Notes under the pieces: model-generated
The model's input: the letters and a program-made list of their open reading frames with translations, nothing else
Told to the model about the DNA's origin: nothing
The model's database searches: none
In this document: piece by piece, positions 6,982-13,124 of the stretch
Layout of the letters: every line of letters starts with the position of its first letter
Numbering within the stretch: position 1 is the first letter of the stretch
DNA from: Deltaproteobacteria bacterium
Lineage (GTDB): Bacteria; Desulfobacterota; DSM-4660; Desulfatiglandales; HGW-15
NCBI GenBank assembly: GCA_030671095.1
Contig: DAOVAK010000026.1
Span: 1 to 13,124, forward strand
Direction of reading: 5' to 3'
Length of the DNA stretch: 13,124 nt
Made by a program: the position numbers and the translations under genes

Positions 6982-9219
6982 CTATTCCCCTCCTTCCGTG
7001 ACTTTTGACAATTTAACCAGCGTCGTCTTGTATTGACCTCCCCCGAACCCTGAACTGCTGCATTGAGGACCGGGAATAATCTGGTTGATCTGATAATCCC
7101 ACACCCCGAATAGATCAGGCTCCCGCCCTTTCATTTCAGGCATCCACCAGCCGTGAAGCGTCTGGATGTGGCCGGGTTTTACCTTTATGGTCAACCAGGC
7201 CTTTCTTTTGACCTTTCCCATATCGTTTTCCAAATAGATCCACTCCCCGTCATAGACACCATATTTCTTAGCCGTCTCCGGATGGACCTCAACAATGGGA
7301 TCCTGAGCCTTTTCTCTCAGCCAGGGGATCATGCGATGTTCTGAATGAAAAAAGAGGCTGGATCGCGCCCCCGTGATCATTATCAAGGGGTATTTTTCGT
7401 ACAGCTCAGGGGTTGACACCGGACCCTGGGGTGGCTCGACATAGAATGGCAAAGGATCAATGCCCCAACTTTCAAAGGCCTTACTATGGAGTTCCACCTT
7501 GCCTGTTTCGGTAGCGAACCCGGGCTTGCCGTCCTTGCGGAGCAATCCTCTCTCATGCCTTCGATAAGGCTTGGTCGGACCTTCTGGTGCCATTTCCCAC
7601 CCGCCTTTCTTCTCCATCTCATCAAAGTTCGTACCGGCAACGGAGAGACGATCGTTGATAAGATCTTTTACAGTGTCCCATTGTTTTAAGCCTTCCGGAT
7701 TAAATCTTTTTGCCAGTTCAAAATTGATCTCCCAGTCTGACTTACATTCGCCCACCTGTACCCTCTTCTTGATAATGGACAGGGGTGTCCACCAGGAGCG
7801 AAAGCTGTCCTTCTCCGCAAAGGTGGCCGCTGGAAGAACGATGTCTGCCAGGGCCATTGTAGTGGGATTATGAAAAAGATCGACGACAGCTACGAAATCG
7901 AGTTTCTTCAGTGCCTCATAATGCAGCTTTGCCCTGGCTGCCTGCCCACCTAAAACATTGGCCGTCTGAATCCATGCCGCTTTTATAGGATAAGGTTTCC
8001 CTGTGTTTATCTGGTCAATGGCCATGTCAGGCTGGGCCCATCCCCTGAATCCTTTAACCATCGGATAATCGTCACATCCGATACGTTTTTCATTGAGCCG
8101 TTTAACTGTTTCCTCGCCATAGAGAATCACCAGTTCCTCGGTGCTATAGGGATAGGTCGTCACCCCATGAGAGGGCCTGGCTATTACCTGGCCACCTGGG
8201 ACATCGAGATTCCCGGTAATACACCACAGATGGGAGATAGCCTGGGCGACAGTAGTGCCCTCTGGTTCCATATCAATGGCCACGCCCCAATGGATTGCCG
8301 AAGGTGTATTCGTGGCGAAGAGCCGTGCGGCTTCCACGATCAATTTTTCAGGGACCTCGGTGATTTTTGCGACCTTGCCGGGCGGATATTCCTGAACACG
8401 CTCTTTAAGACCGTCAAAGCCAAAGGTCCATTTTTCCACAAACCCCTTATCATATATCTTTTCATTAATAATGACGTTGAGCATGCCAAGGGCAAGGGCG
8501 CCGCTTGTTCCTGGCCGGAGTTGAAGGTGGTGCGCGGACCTAGTGGTCATCCATGTGTGTCGCGGGTCGATGCAAATGATTTTGCTTCCCAGTTTCATGC
8601 AATCAACGATCCAGTGCCCATAGAATGCGTCGGGGCAGGTAGTCGTGGGATTATTACCCCACACAATAATGACTTTTGGGACTTCCCATTCAGGATCATC
8701 ATAGCGTTTTTCCAGGAATTGTGAACAATCCACAACCCCGAAATCACCCATAGTAGCTTTCATGGCTCCAAGGCGCGGTGTATAACAGGACTGGCCGGAA
8801 AGCCCGAGTTGACACCAGTTGGGACTGCCGTAGCTATAGGCAAGAAAAGAGATGGGACCCCCGATATCACGTCCTGTCCCCTGGGCGAAGACCACAGCCT
8901 CGGGACCGTTCTTTTCCCGAATCTCTTTCAGCTTGGCCTCACATGTGTCAAAAGCCTCATCCCATGAGATACGCTCAAACTTACCCTCCCCGCGCTTACC
9001 AACGCGCTTCAAAGGGTAGAGGATTCGATCAGGGTGATAGGTATACTGAGTCATGGCCAAGACCCGGGGACAGGATCTTCCCTGATTCCAGGGATGTGAC
9101 TCATCCCCTTCCACCTTTATAAGTTTCCCTTCTTTCACATGGAGTTCCTGGCCGCAGTTACCATGACACCCTGCTCCCGCTGACCAGGTTACTGTTGGAT
9201 AGATTTCTACTTTTTCCAT
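6982..9219 (-). CDS. Molybdopterin oxidoreductase large subunit, function unassigned
   Basis: A 745-residue bis-MGD enzyme of the DMSO reductase family with its cofactor-binding domain at about 620-745 (YPLIMITGARS to the C-terminus). The N-terminal cluster region has only three candidate Cys ligands, C18, C22 (GCHGNCG) and C50 (GRSCPR); the first Cys of the usual Cx2Cx3C motif is Gly15. The segment GQSCYTPR puts C145 where formate dehydrogenases carry Cys or Sec, so C145 is the predicted Mo/W ligand, and Tyr146 stands where those enzymes have an essential His. That argues against formate dehydrogenase. There is no Tat signal, so it should be cytoplasmic. A strong site AAAGGAGGG precedes the ATG by five bases. 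Lying directly upstream of the transhydroxylase genes, it probably acts on the same aromatic compounds, for example as a water-dependent hydroxylase or dehydrogenase of a polyhydroxybenzene. The substrate is not determined by sequence. Confidence 0.88.
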   Translation of the reverse strand: MEKVEIYPTVTWSAGAGCHGNCGQELHVKEGKLIKVEGDESHPWNQGRSCPRVLAMTQYTYHPDRILYPLKRVGKRGEGKFERISWDEAFDTCEAKLKEIREKNGPEAVVFAQGTGRDIGGPISFLAYSYGSPNWCQLGLSGQSCYTPRLGAMKATMGDFGVVDCSQFLEKRYDDPEWEVPKVIIVWGNNPTTTCPDAFYGHWIVDCMKLGSKIICIDPRHTWMTTRSAHHLQLRPGTSGALALGMLNVIINEKIYDKGFVEKWTFGFDGLKERVQEYPPGKVAKITEVPEKLIVEAARLFATNTPSAIHWGVAIDMEPEGTTVAQAISHLWCITGNLDVPGGQVIARPSHGVTTYPYSTEELVILYGEETVKRLNEKRIGCDDYPMVKGFRGWAQPDMAIDQINTGKPYPIKAAWIQTANVLGGQAARAKLHYEALKKLDFVAVVDLFHNPTTMALADIVLPAATFAEKDSFRSWWTPLSIIKKRVQVGECKSDWEINFELAKRFNPEGLKQWDTVKDLINDRLSVAGTNFDEMEKKGGWEMAPEGPTKPYRRHERGLLRKDGKPGFATETGKVELHSKAFESWGIDPLPFYVEPPQGPVSTPELYEKYPLIMITGARSSLFFHSEHRMIPWLREKAQDPIVEVHPETAKKYGVYDGEWIYLENDMGKVKRKAWLTIKVKPGHIQTLHGWWMPEMKGREPDLFGVWDYQINQIIPGPQCSSSGFGGGQYKTTLVKLSKVTEGGE

Positions 9220-9300
9220 ATTGCCCTCCTTTAAGCCTTTTAATTGTTCTTAACCTCGACAAATTACCCCTTTAGTTGGTCGGGGAGTCATGGGGAGTTG

Positions 9301-9447
9301 AAACTATATGAGGAGGTAACAGCACCTTTCAAGATATGAAAAGTCATATGATATATCAAAAAAAGAAAACATCTGATTACACTTTAAATCATCATATTAC
9401 TATCTAACTTGCTTTGTAAACGTGATAGCCGCCACCTCATATAGTTT
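9301..9447. repeat. 13-bp perfect inverted repeat, arms 121 bases apart
   Basis: AAACTATATGAGG at 9301-9313 is exactly the reverse complement of CCTCATATAGTTT at 9435-9447. One arm overlaps the candidate promoter; the other lies about 80 bases past the dctM stop codon. It could be a pair of operator half-sites for looping, the ends of a small non-autonomous element, or a long-range RNA stem. No target-site duplication was recognised. Confidence 0.6.
9303..9332 (-). promoter_or_regulatory. Candidate sigma70-type promoter for the molybdopterin/ring-cleavage genes
   Basis: On the minus strand TTGAAA (9332-9327) is followed after 18 bases by TATAGT (9308-9303), each matching four to five of six consensus positions. 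The start site would fall near 9296, giving a 5' leader of roughly 75 bases before the ATG at 9219. The -10 box lies inside one arm of the 13-bp inverted repeat, which would place a regulator over the promoter. Not tested; AT-rich sequence produces such matches by chance. Confidence 0.4.
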
Positions 9448-9525
9448 TTTAAAAAAAGCGGCCCCATATAATCAGAAGAATTCCGAGGCTGAAAAACCGA
9501 ATTTAAGTTTTATATGTCAGTTTCA

Positions 9526-10824
9526 TTATTTCATCATATTAGGCAGAAAGAGGGTGATCTGCGGAAAAGCAATCAGAAAAGCGACCTGCAGCACATCTGC
9601 AATCAGATGCGGAAAAACACCCCTGAATATGGTCCCGATAGGGACACCCGAGATTCCTCTAATAATAAAGACATTCAGACCCACGGGAGGGGTAATCAAC
9701 CCCATTTCTGTTACTCTAACCACAAGGATACCGAACCATATGGGATTGAAGTCCAGATCTACGATCAGGGGGAAAAATACGGGGATTGTCAGGAGAACAA
9801 TCGCCATGGAGTCCATAATGCAGCCAAGCGCCAGGGTTATAAGCAGGATAATACAAAGTATAACATAACGATTTACCTGTAAATCAGCCACGGCGCCCGC
9901 CAGATTAGAGGGTAGCTGGGACACTGAAAGGAAATATCCAAAAATCATGGCGCCCAAAATTATCATAAAGAGCATGCCCGATGTCCCGCATGTATTGACA
10001 ATACTGCTCTTAAACACTTCCCAGCTCAGCTTTCTTTTGAAGAACGCGAAGAAAAATGTCCCGAATGCACCGATCCCTGCGGCCTCAGTGGGTGTAAACC
10101 ACCCCCGGTAGATTCCTCCTATAACCACTAAAAACAAGACAGCTACTTCCCATGTATGCTTAAGGGCAGCTGTCTTTTCTTGGAAGGTCGTCTTGGGACC
10201 TTTCGGTCCGTGATGGGGTTTCAAAAAGGTGAGATACCATATGGTGAAAAGGTAAAAGACCGCCTCCATGATTCCGGGGATAAACCCCGCTAAAAACAGC
10301 TTCCCTATGGACTGCTCGGTAATGATGCCGTAGATGATAAGGATGACGCTCGGAGGGATCAGTATCCCGATACTTCCTCCTGCGGCAATAGCGCCGGTCG
10401 CGAGGGCATCGTTGTATTTGTATTTCCTCATTTCAGGCAAGGCAACAGCCCCGAGGGTAGCAGCGGTCGCGAGGCTTGAACCGCTGACGGCCGCGAAACA
10501 GGCGCATGCAACGATCGTGGCCTGGGCTACTCCACCGCGAAAATGACCAATCCATTTATATACCGCGTTGAAAAGATCTTCGCTCATGCCCGCGGCAAGC
10601 GCGAATGATCCCATCAGGATAAAGAGAGGGATCACACTGAGATCATAATGGGCAAAAGTGTTATAGGGGACTGACTTAAGAACCCCAAGCGCCGGCCCGA
10701 TGCCCACAATCACTGCAAAGCCAACAAATCCCACCAGGGCCATGCCCGCGCCGATGGAGAGCCCTGAAAAAAGGAGGACAATAAGTATCGCTATACCGAT
10801 GAGTCCGACTATAAACGGGTCCAT
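9526..10824 (-). CDS. dctM: TRAP transporter large permease subunit, DctM type
   Basis: A 432-residue, very hydrophobic membrane protein of the usual DctM length, with about 12 membrane segments. Family-typical segments are SGSSLATAATLG (about 113-124), GGSIGILIPPS (about 147-157), TPTEAAGIGAFG, GCIMDSMAIVLLTIP and MGLITPPVGLNVF. These surround the two substrate/sodium-binding hairpins of the transport domain. It carries out Na+-driven import of the substrate delivered by DctP. Its ATG overlaps the end of dctQ by 16 bases and has GGAGGT nine bases upstream, so translation is coupled. In context the substrate is likely an organic anion that feeds the downstream aromatic pathway, such as a hydroxybenzoate; the sequence does not identify it. 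Confidence 0.95.
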   Translation of the reverse strand: MDPFIVGLIGIAILIVLLFSGLSIGAGMALVGFVGFAVIVGIGPALGVLKSVPYNTFAHYDLSVIPLFILMGSFALAAGMSEDLFNAVYKWIGHFRGGVAQATIVACACFAAVSGSSLATAATLGAVALPEMRKYKYNDALATGAIAAGGSIGILIPPSVILIIYGIITEQSIGKLFLAGFIPGIMEAVFYLFTIWYLTFLKPHHGPKGPKTTFQEKTAALKHTWEVAVLFLVVIGGIYRGWFTPTEAAGIGAFGTFFFAFFKRKLSWEVFKSSIVNTCGTSGMLFMIILGAMIFGYFLSVSQLPSNLAGAVADLQVNRYVILCIILLITLALGCIMDSMAIVLLTIPVFFPLIVDLDFNPIWFGILVVRVTEMGLITPPVGLNVFIIRGISGVPIGTIFRGVFPHLIADVLQVAFLIAFPQITLFLPNMMK

Positions 10825-11327
10825 TCAGATATTACCTCCCCTAAGAGACTGAGAAATTCGGCCAGGAGTACGAGACAAAGGATCACAAACCCAACGGCAA
10901 CCGTAGCTATAAAAGGATAGACAGGGATATAGAGGACCGCGGATATTATTTTTGAGTGGTATTCTTCGGCCATAAGTAAAAAGGCTTGCCAGCATATCAG
11001 TACAAACAGTATAAGGGCCAGGAAACTCGTAATACAATTGATCCGTTTTTTCGTTCTTTCGGAAAAATGCATTATCACCAGGTCCACACCGATATGTGAT
11101 TTCTTATGGGCGGTGTAGGCAACACTGAAAGTGACAACAATCGCCATCATAAACTCGATCAATTCGGCAGCACCGGGTACGGGACTGTTGAAAATATAAC
11201 GGAGGAGTACATCTATAAAAGTAAGAAACATCATTATGGCAAGGAGCCACAGTGCTACGTGCTTTACAAACACCACGAGAGGCCGGTTCAGCTTTATGAG
11301 AAAGTCTGTCCCCTTCTGCAACCACAT
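10809..11327 (-). CDS. dctQ: TRAP transporter small permease subunit, DctQ type
   Basis: A 172-residue membrane protein with four predicted helices at about 23-44, 55-73, 100-119 and 137-160. It keeps the DctQ signature around DVLLRYIF and GAAELIEF, and the loop KKSHIGVD. DctQ clamps the DctM scaffold domain in the inner membrane and helps dock the binding protein. The reading frame is open upstream to 11441, but the ATG at 11327 is chosen: it has AAGGA seven bases before it and gives the usual length, while the upstream extension (residues such as SLWPKADHN) is not hydrophobic or family-like and overlaps hairpin-rich sequence. The 3' end overlaps dctM by 16 bases. Confidence 0.9.
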   Translation of the reverse strand: MWLQKGTDFLIKLNRPLVVFVKHVALWLLAIMMFLTFIDVLLRYIFNSPVPGAAELIEFMMAIVVTFSVAYTAHKKSHIGVDLVIMHFSERTKKRINCITSFLALILFVLICWQAFLLMAEEYHSKIISAVLYIPVYPFIATVAVGFVILCLVLLAEFLSLLGEVISEWTRL

Positions 11328-11708
11328 TATTCTATCCTTGATTTTATTCTCCTTCGCCAGAATACCTTGTAGCTTACAACTGTTATGATCAGCCTTCGGC
11401 CAAAGGCTATGGTTCGACAATGATAGCGTGGCGAACCGCACCGGCTTATCCTATCGAAGTCTTGACGAAGTCGGAAGCTCTTTAGAGCGTCCGTCCTCCG
11501 AAGTAGCCTGTTAGGCCGGATGGAAAGGCGGGTTGGCTTCGGCGTAACTCCGCCTTGATACCCCGTCCCATCGTGGCGTTACTGCGGGGAGCTTCATTGG
11601 TTATTGAACTAAAATAGCTACATTGCTAATCCGCTCACACCAGTTCATCCCCTCCCTCTCCCGGGATGAGAGAGGAAAGGGAGTGGTATAATTTACAGGA
11701 TATTTCCC
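11328..11708 (-). other. Hairpin-rich intergenic region between dctP and dctQ
   Basis: 381 bases with no supported gene but several inverted repeats. AGCCTT/AAGGCT lie at 11391-11396 and 11403-11408; GGTTCG/CGAACC at 11411-11416 and 11432-11437; AAGGCGG/CCGCCTT at 11525-11531 and 11550-11556; CCTCTC/GAGAGG at 11655-11660 and 11670-11675. CGAAGTC is directly repeated near 11454 and 11465. The region looks more GC-rich than the flanking spacers. It may be a mosaic of dispersed intergenic repeats. In the transcript it may stabilise the dctP end or weaken read-through, giving more binding protein than permease. Confidence 0.55.
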
Positions 11709-12740
11709 TTAAAACATAGCGAGCAAGGCGTCAAGGATCTCTTTTGCTTCGGGATGACCCGACTTCTTCATCTTGTCGAGCCAGTTGTCCCATACAGGCT
11801 TTCCGCCCACTTCAAGCCACCTGGCCCTTTCTTTCTCCGGAAGGTTGTATATATTGACCTCATAACCCTCTTTTTTCGCCTTCGCGATACAGGCGTCCTT
11901 GGCGCTGTCAAAGAAGTTCCGCCCCCAGAACTTGGCGCCTTTAAGTCCACTCGCACTATTAAATGCGTCCTGGATATCCTTTGGCAGGCTGTTCCATTTC
12001 TTTTTGTTAACCGCTATGGAGAAGTACAAAACGGGAAAGGCTGTTCCGGTTGTGTAATATTTTGCAACCTCATAGAGCCTGAATGAGTTTGTCGCCTCCC
12101 AGGGGGCGCCCATTCCGTCTGTAACACCCTTTTGAAGGGCCATATAGTTTCCCGGCATGGGTACGGATACAGGAACCCCGCCCAGAGCCTTCATCATCTC
12201 GGTGGAAGGACCTCCCATCATCCTTATCTTCAGCCCCTTGAGATCCTCAAGGGTCTTGACCTGTTTCTTTGTGGTGAGCAGGAAATAGGGATCGGTGGTG
12301 TACAGGAGGAGGATATGATTATCTTTGTACTGTTCCCTTATCTGGGGAAACTTCTCGTAAAGCTTCCAGAGCGCTCCGCTTGCCTCTTCGGATGTATTGA
12401 ACGGTAAGGATGGAAGGCTGATTACGTCTGACAGAGATGTCATGCCGCGCCAATAAGCGTGGAAGCCCCATCCAATATCGGCGATGCCGTCCTTTACGGC
12501 TTTCCAGGTAGCAGGTCCTTTATTTAGTGTCTGGCTGTAGTAAACCTTTATCTTGAGTTTGCCTTTGGCGGCCTTTTCGACTTGTTCCACCCAGGGTTTC
12601 AAGGCCATAACCTGTCCCCAACCGTTCTCAGGGTTCTGAGTGGTGAAAGTCAGTGTTATGGGCTCTGATGAAGCAGTGAATGGAAAAACGAAAACAAGAC
12701 AGATGCCGATAAGCAATACTACCCACATATTTTTTTTCAT
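11709..12740 (-). CDS. dctP: TRAP transporter substrate-binding protein, DctP type
   Basis: A 343-residue periplasmic binding protein. The signal peptide has KK after the start, a hydrophobic core at about 6-20 and a likely cleavage site near ASS (23-25). The mature part follows the DctP fold. R173 in LKGLKIRMMG is the conserved Arg that pairs with the substrate carboxylate in most family members. It is followed by ALGGVPVSVP and ALQKGVTDGMGAPWEA, where W214 lines the expected pocket region. It captures an organic anion and hands it to DctQM. The retained Arg supports a carboxylate ligand, consistent with an aromatic acid precursor, though the ligand is not proven. The start is firm: AAAGGAGG lies seven bases before the ATG. 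It is the first gene after a 324-base upstream gap. Confidence 0.94.
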   Translation of the reverse strand: MKKNMWVVLLIGICLVFVFPFTASSEPITLTFTTQNPENGWGQVMALKPWVEQVEKAAKGKLKIKVYYSQTLNKGPATWKAVKDGIADIGWGFHAYWRGMTSLSDVISLPSLPFNTSEEASGALWKLYEKFPQIREQYKDNHILLLYTTDPYFLLTTKKQVKTLEDLKGLKIRMMGGPSTEMMKALGGVPVSVPMPGNYMALQKGVTDGMGAPWEATNSFRLYEVAKYYTTGTAFPVLYFSIAVNKKKWNSLPKDIQDAFNSASGLKGAKFWGRNFFDSAKDACIAKAKKEGYEVNIYNLPEKERARWLEVGGKPVWDNWLDKMKKSGHPEAKEILDALLAMF

Positions 12741-12754
12741 TTTTTAACCTCCTT

Positions 12755-12814
12755 TTAGCTAACTAAATTTAGGTTTATGAAAATGGGCCATACTGTTCTT
12801 GATCTTTTATTCAT
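12755..12814 (-). CDS. Possible 19-residue leader peptide upstream of dctP
   Basis: ATG at 12814 follows AAAGGAGG and opens a frame MNKRSRTVWPIFINLNLVS that stops at TAA 12757-12755, a few bases before the dctP ribosome binding site. The Shine-Dalgarno core is only one base from the ATG, which is too close for efficient initiation, so this may be chance. If translated, it could couple to or attenuate dctP. Confidence 0.2.
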   Translation of the reverse strand: MNKRSRTVWPIFINLNLVS

Positions 12815-12909
12815 GCCTCCTTTCTTTTGTAAATACTCGAGTGATAACATGTCTTCATCAATTCGCAAATCGAATCTCTATCCCTTAAAACATCCCTTTG
12901 TCATCAGCC

Positions 12910-12937
12910 ATTCTGTTTTTCCGGAAAATGTAAGAAT
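12910..12937. promoter_or_regulatory. Dyad-symmetric candidate operator upstream of dctP
   Basis: The 12-bp perfect palindrome TTTTCCGGAAAA (12917-12928) is flanked by ATTCT (12910-12914) and AGAAT (12933-12937), making a nearly symmetric 28-bp site about 170 bases before the dctP start. The form fits a dimeric regulator. No regulator gene is in the window. Confidence 0.35.
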
Positions 12938-13064
12938 GTACCTTCTCGTTCAAAAACCACTTCAAACGATTTTTGATAACACAAACTGAGAATTTCAACA
13001 ATCTAATACCTCTAAGCAAGTATCGCGTACCAAATACCATTCCATCAAGCTTGCTCAATTGAGA

Positions 13065-13124
13065 TTATTCAACCCAGATAATGGCTCCTGCTCCCTGGGT
13101 CAAACCTCCGCAGATCGCACAGGC
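13065..13124 (-). CDS. Thiolase-family protein, C-terminal fragment cut by the window edge
   Basis: The last 19 codons of a gene entering from the right edge, read as ACAICGGLTQGAGAIIWVE and then TAA. The Cys-Gly-Gly followed by a Gly-rich turn and a hydrophobic final strand is the C-terminal signature of thiolases and acetyl-CoA acetyltransferases, in which the Cys of the CxG-type motif is the catalytic base. The CGGLTQGAGAIIW version resembles the lipid-transfer/SCP2-thiolase-like branch. Such an enzyme would fit the thiolytic cleavage steps after ring opening of phloroglucinol, or be an unrelated neighbour. It lies on the same strand, 324 bases before dctP. Only the tail is visible, so substrate and completeness are unknown. 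Confidence 0.6.
   Translation of the reverse strand, partial: ACAICGGLTQGAGAIIWVE

Larger units (their letters stand above)
9220..9525 (-). other. Intergenic region between dctM and the catabolic genes
   Basis: 306 AT-rich bases without a convincing gene. They hold a candidate promoter (9303-9332), a 13-bp inverted repeat (9301-9313 with 9435-9447), and near the first molybdopterin gene a possible 5'-UTR hairpin. For that hairpin, CCTCGAC at about 9253-9259 can pair, with one G-T, with GTCGGGG some 18 bases on. No good intrinsic terminator for dctM was found, so read-through from the TRAP genes remains possible. Confidence 0.6.
12741..13064 (-). other. Upstream region of the TRAP genes
   Basis: 324 AT-rich bases between the thiolase stop and dctP. 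They contain the perfect palindromes CTCAATTGAG (13054-13063), TTTTCCGGAAAA (12917-12928) and CTAAATTTAG (12763-12772), plus a possible 19-codon leader ORF (12755-12814). No convincing promoter box pair stands out; TTGTTG and TATCAA 17 bases apart, near 12980-13010 on the minus strand, is a weak candidate. No T-run terminator was found for the thiolase. Confidence 0.5.

Noticed and set aside
6982..9219. Formate dehydrogenase assignment for the first molybdopterin enzyme
   Set aside because: The residue after the predicted metal-ligand Cys is Tyr rather than the essential His, one N-terminal cluster Cys is missing, and no formate-related genes are nearby.
11328..11441. N-terminal extension of dctQ by 38 residues
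   Set aside because: The extension is not family-like, overlaps hairpin sequence and lacks a good ribosome binding site, while the ATG at 11327 has AAGGA at proper spacing and gives the usual length.
12777..12989. 70-codon plus-strand frame upstream of dctP
   Set aside because: It has no recognisable domain, no good ribosome binding site, and covers the probable regulatory region of the TRAP genes.
13016..13032. Sigma54-like TGG...TTGC pair on the minus strand upstream of dctP
   Set aside because: The GG and GC elements are 12 bases apart instead of the required 10. A shifted reading with correct spacing has a poor -12 element.

Overview
The window is one long, almost single-direction catabolic locus. 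Every gene lies on the minus strand, so transcription runs from high to low coordinates. It looks like an accessory gene cluster of a strict anaerobe for breaking down polyhydroxylated benzenes. The mix of cytoplasmic molybdopterin enzymes without Tat signals, Fe-S partner subunits, a TRAP transporter and strong GGAGG ribosome binding sites fits a sulfate-reducing or syntrophic Desulfobacterota-type bacterium. The taxonomic call is inference only.

Layout in transcription order: the last 19 codons of a thiolase (13124-13065); a 324-base gap with palindromes and a possible leader peptide; a TRAP transporter (dctP 12740-11709, a 380-base hairpin-rich gap, dctQ 11327-10809, dctM 10824-9526); a 306-base gap with a plausible sigma70-type promoter and a 13-bp perfect inverted repeat; a first molybdopterin enzyme (9219-6982) with a two-cluster ferredoxin subunit (6979-6650); a second molybdopterin enzyme (6562-4037) with its three-cluster Fe-S subunit (4033-3197); a small cupin (2967-2638); a short-chain dehydrogenase/reductase (2470-1703); and two tandem cyclase-family metal hydrolases (1632-826 and 801-19).

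The anchor is the second molybdenum enzyme. It matches pyrogallol-phloroglucinol transhydroxylase (AthL/AthS of Pelobacter acidigallici) in architecture, active-site residues (His, Asp-Ser-Trp, Tyr), absence of an N-terminal Fe-S cluster, and a beta subunit with exactly three cluster sets plus a C-terminal beta-barrel domain. The downstream SDR and cyclase-family hydrolases are the enzyme types expected for the next steps: reduction of phloroglucinol to dihydrophloroglucinol and hydrolytic ring opening to 3-hydroxy-5-oxohexanoate. The thiolase fragment at the right edge fits later C-C cleavage, and the TRAP system would import an acidic precursor such as a hydroxybenzoate. No gallate decarboxylase is visible in the window.

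The least explained parts are the first molybdopterin enzyme/ferredoxin pair (three-Cys cluster site, predicted Cys Mo/W ligand), a cupin without the usual metal-binding histidines, one cyclase with Asp replaced by Asn in its metal motif, and a Trp-to-Glu change near the transhydroxylase active site. Together these leave room for a variant pathway, such as resorcinol or hydroxyhydroquinone chemistry, or supply of the tetrahydroxybenzene co-substrate.
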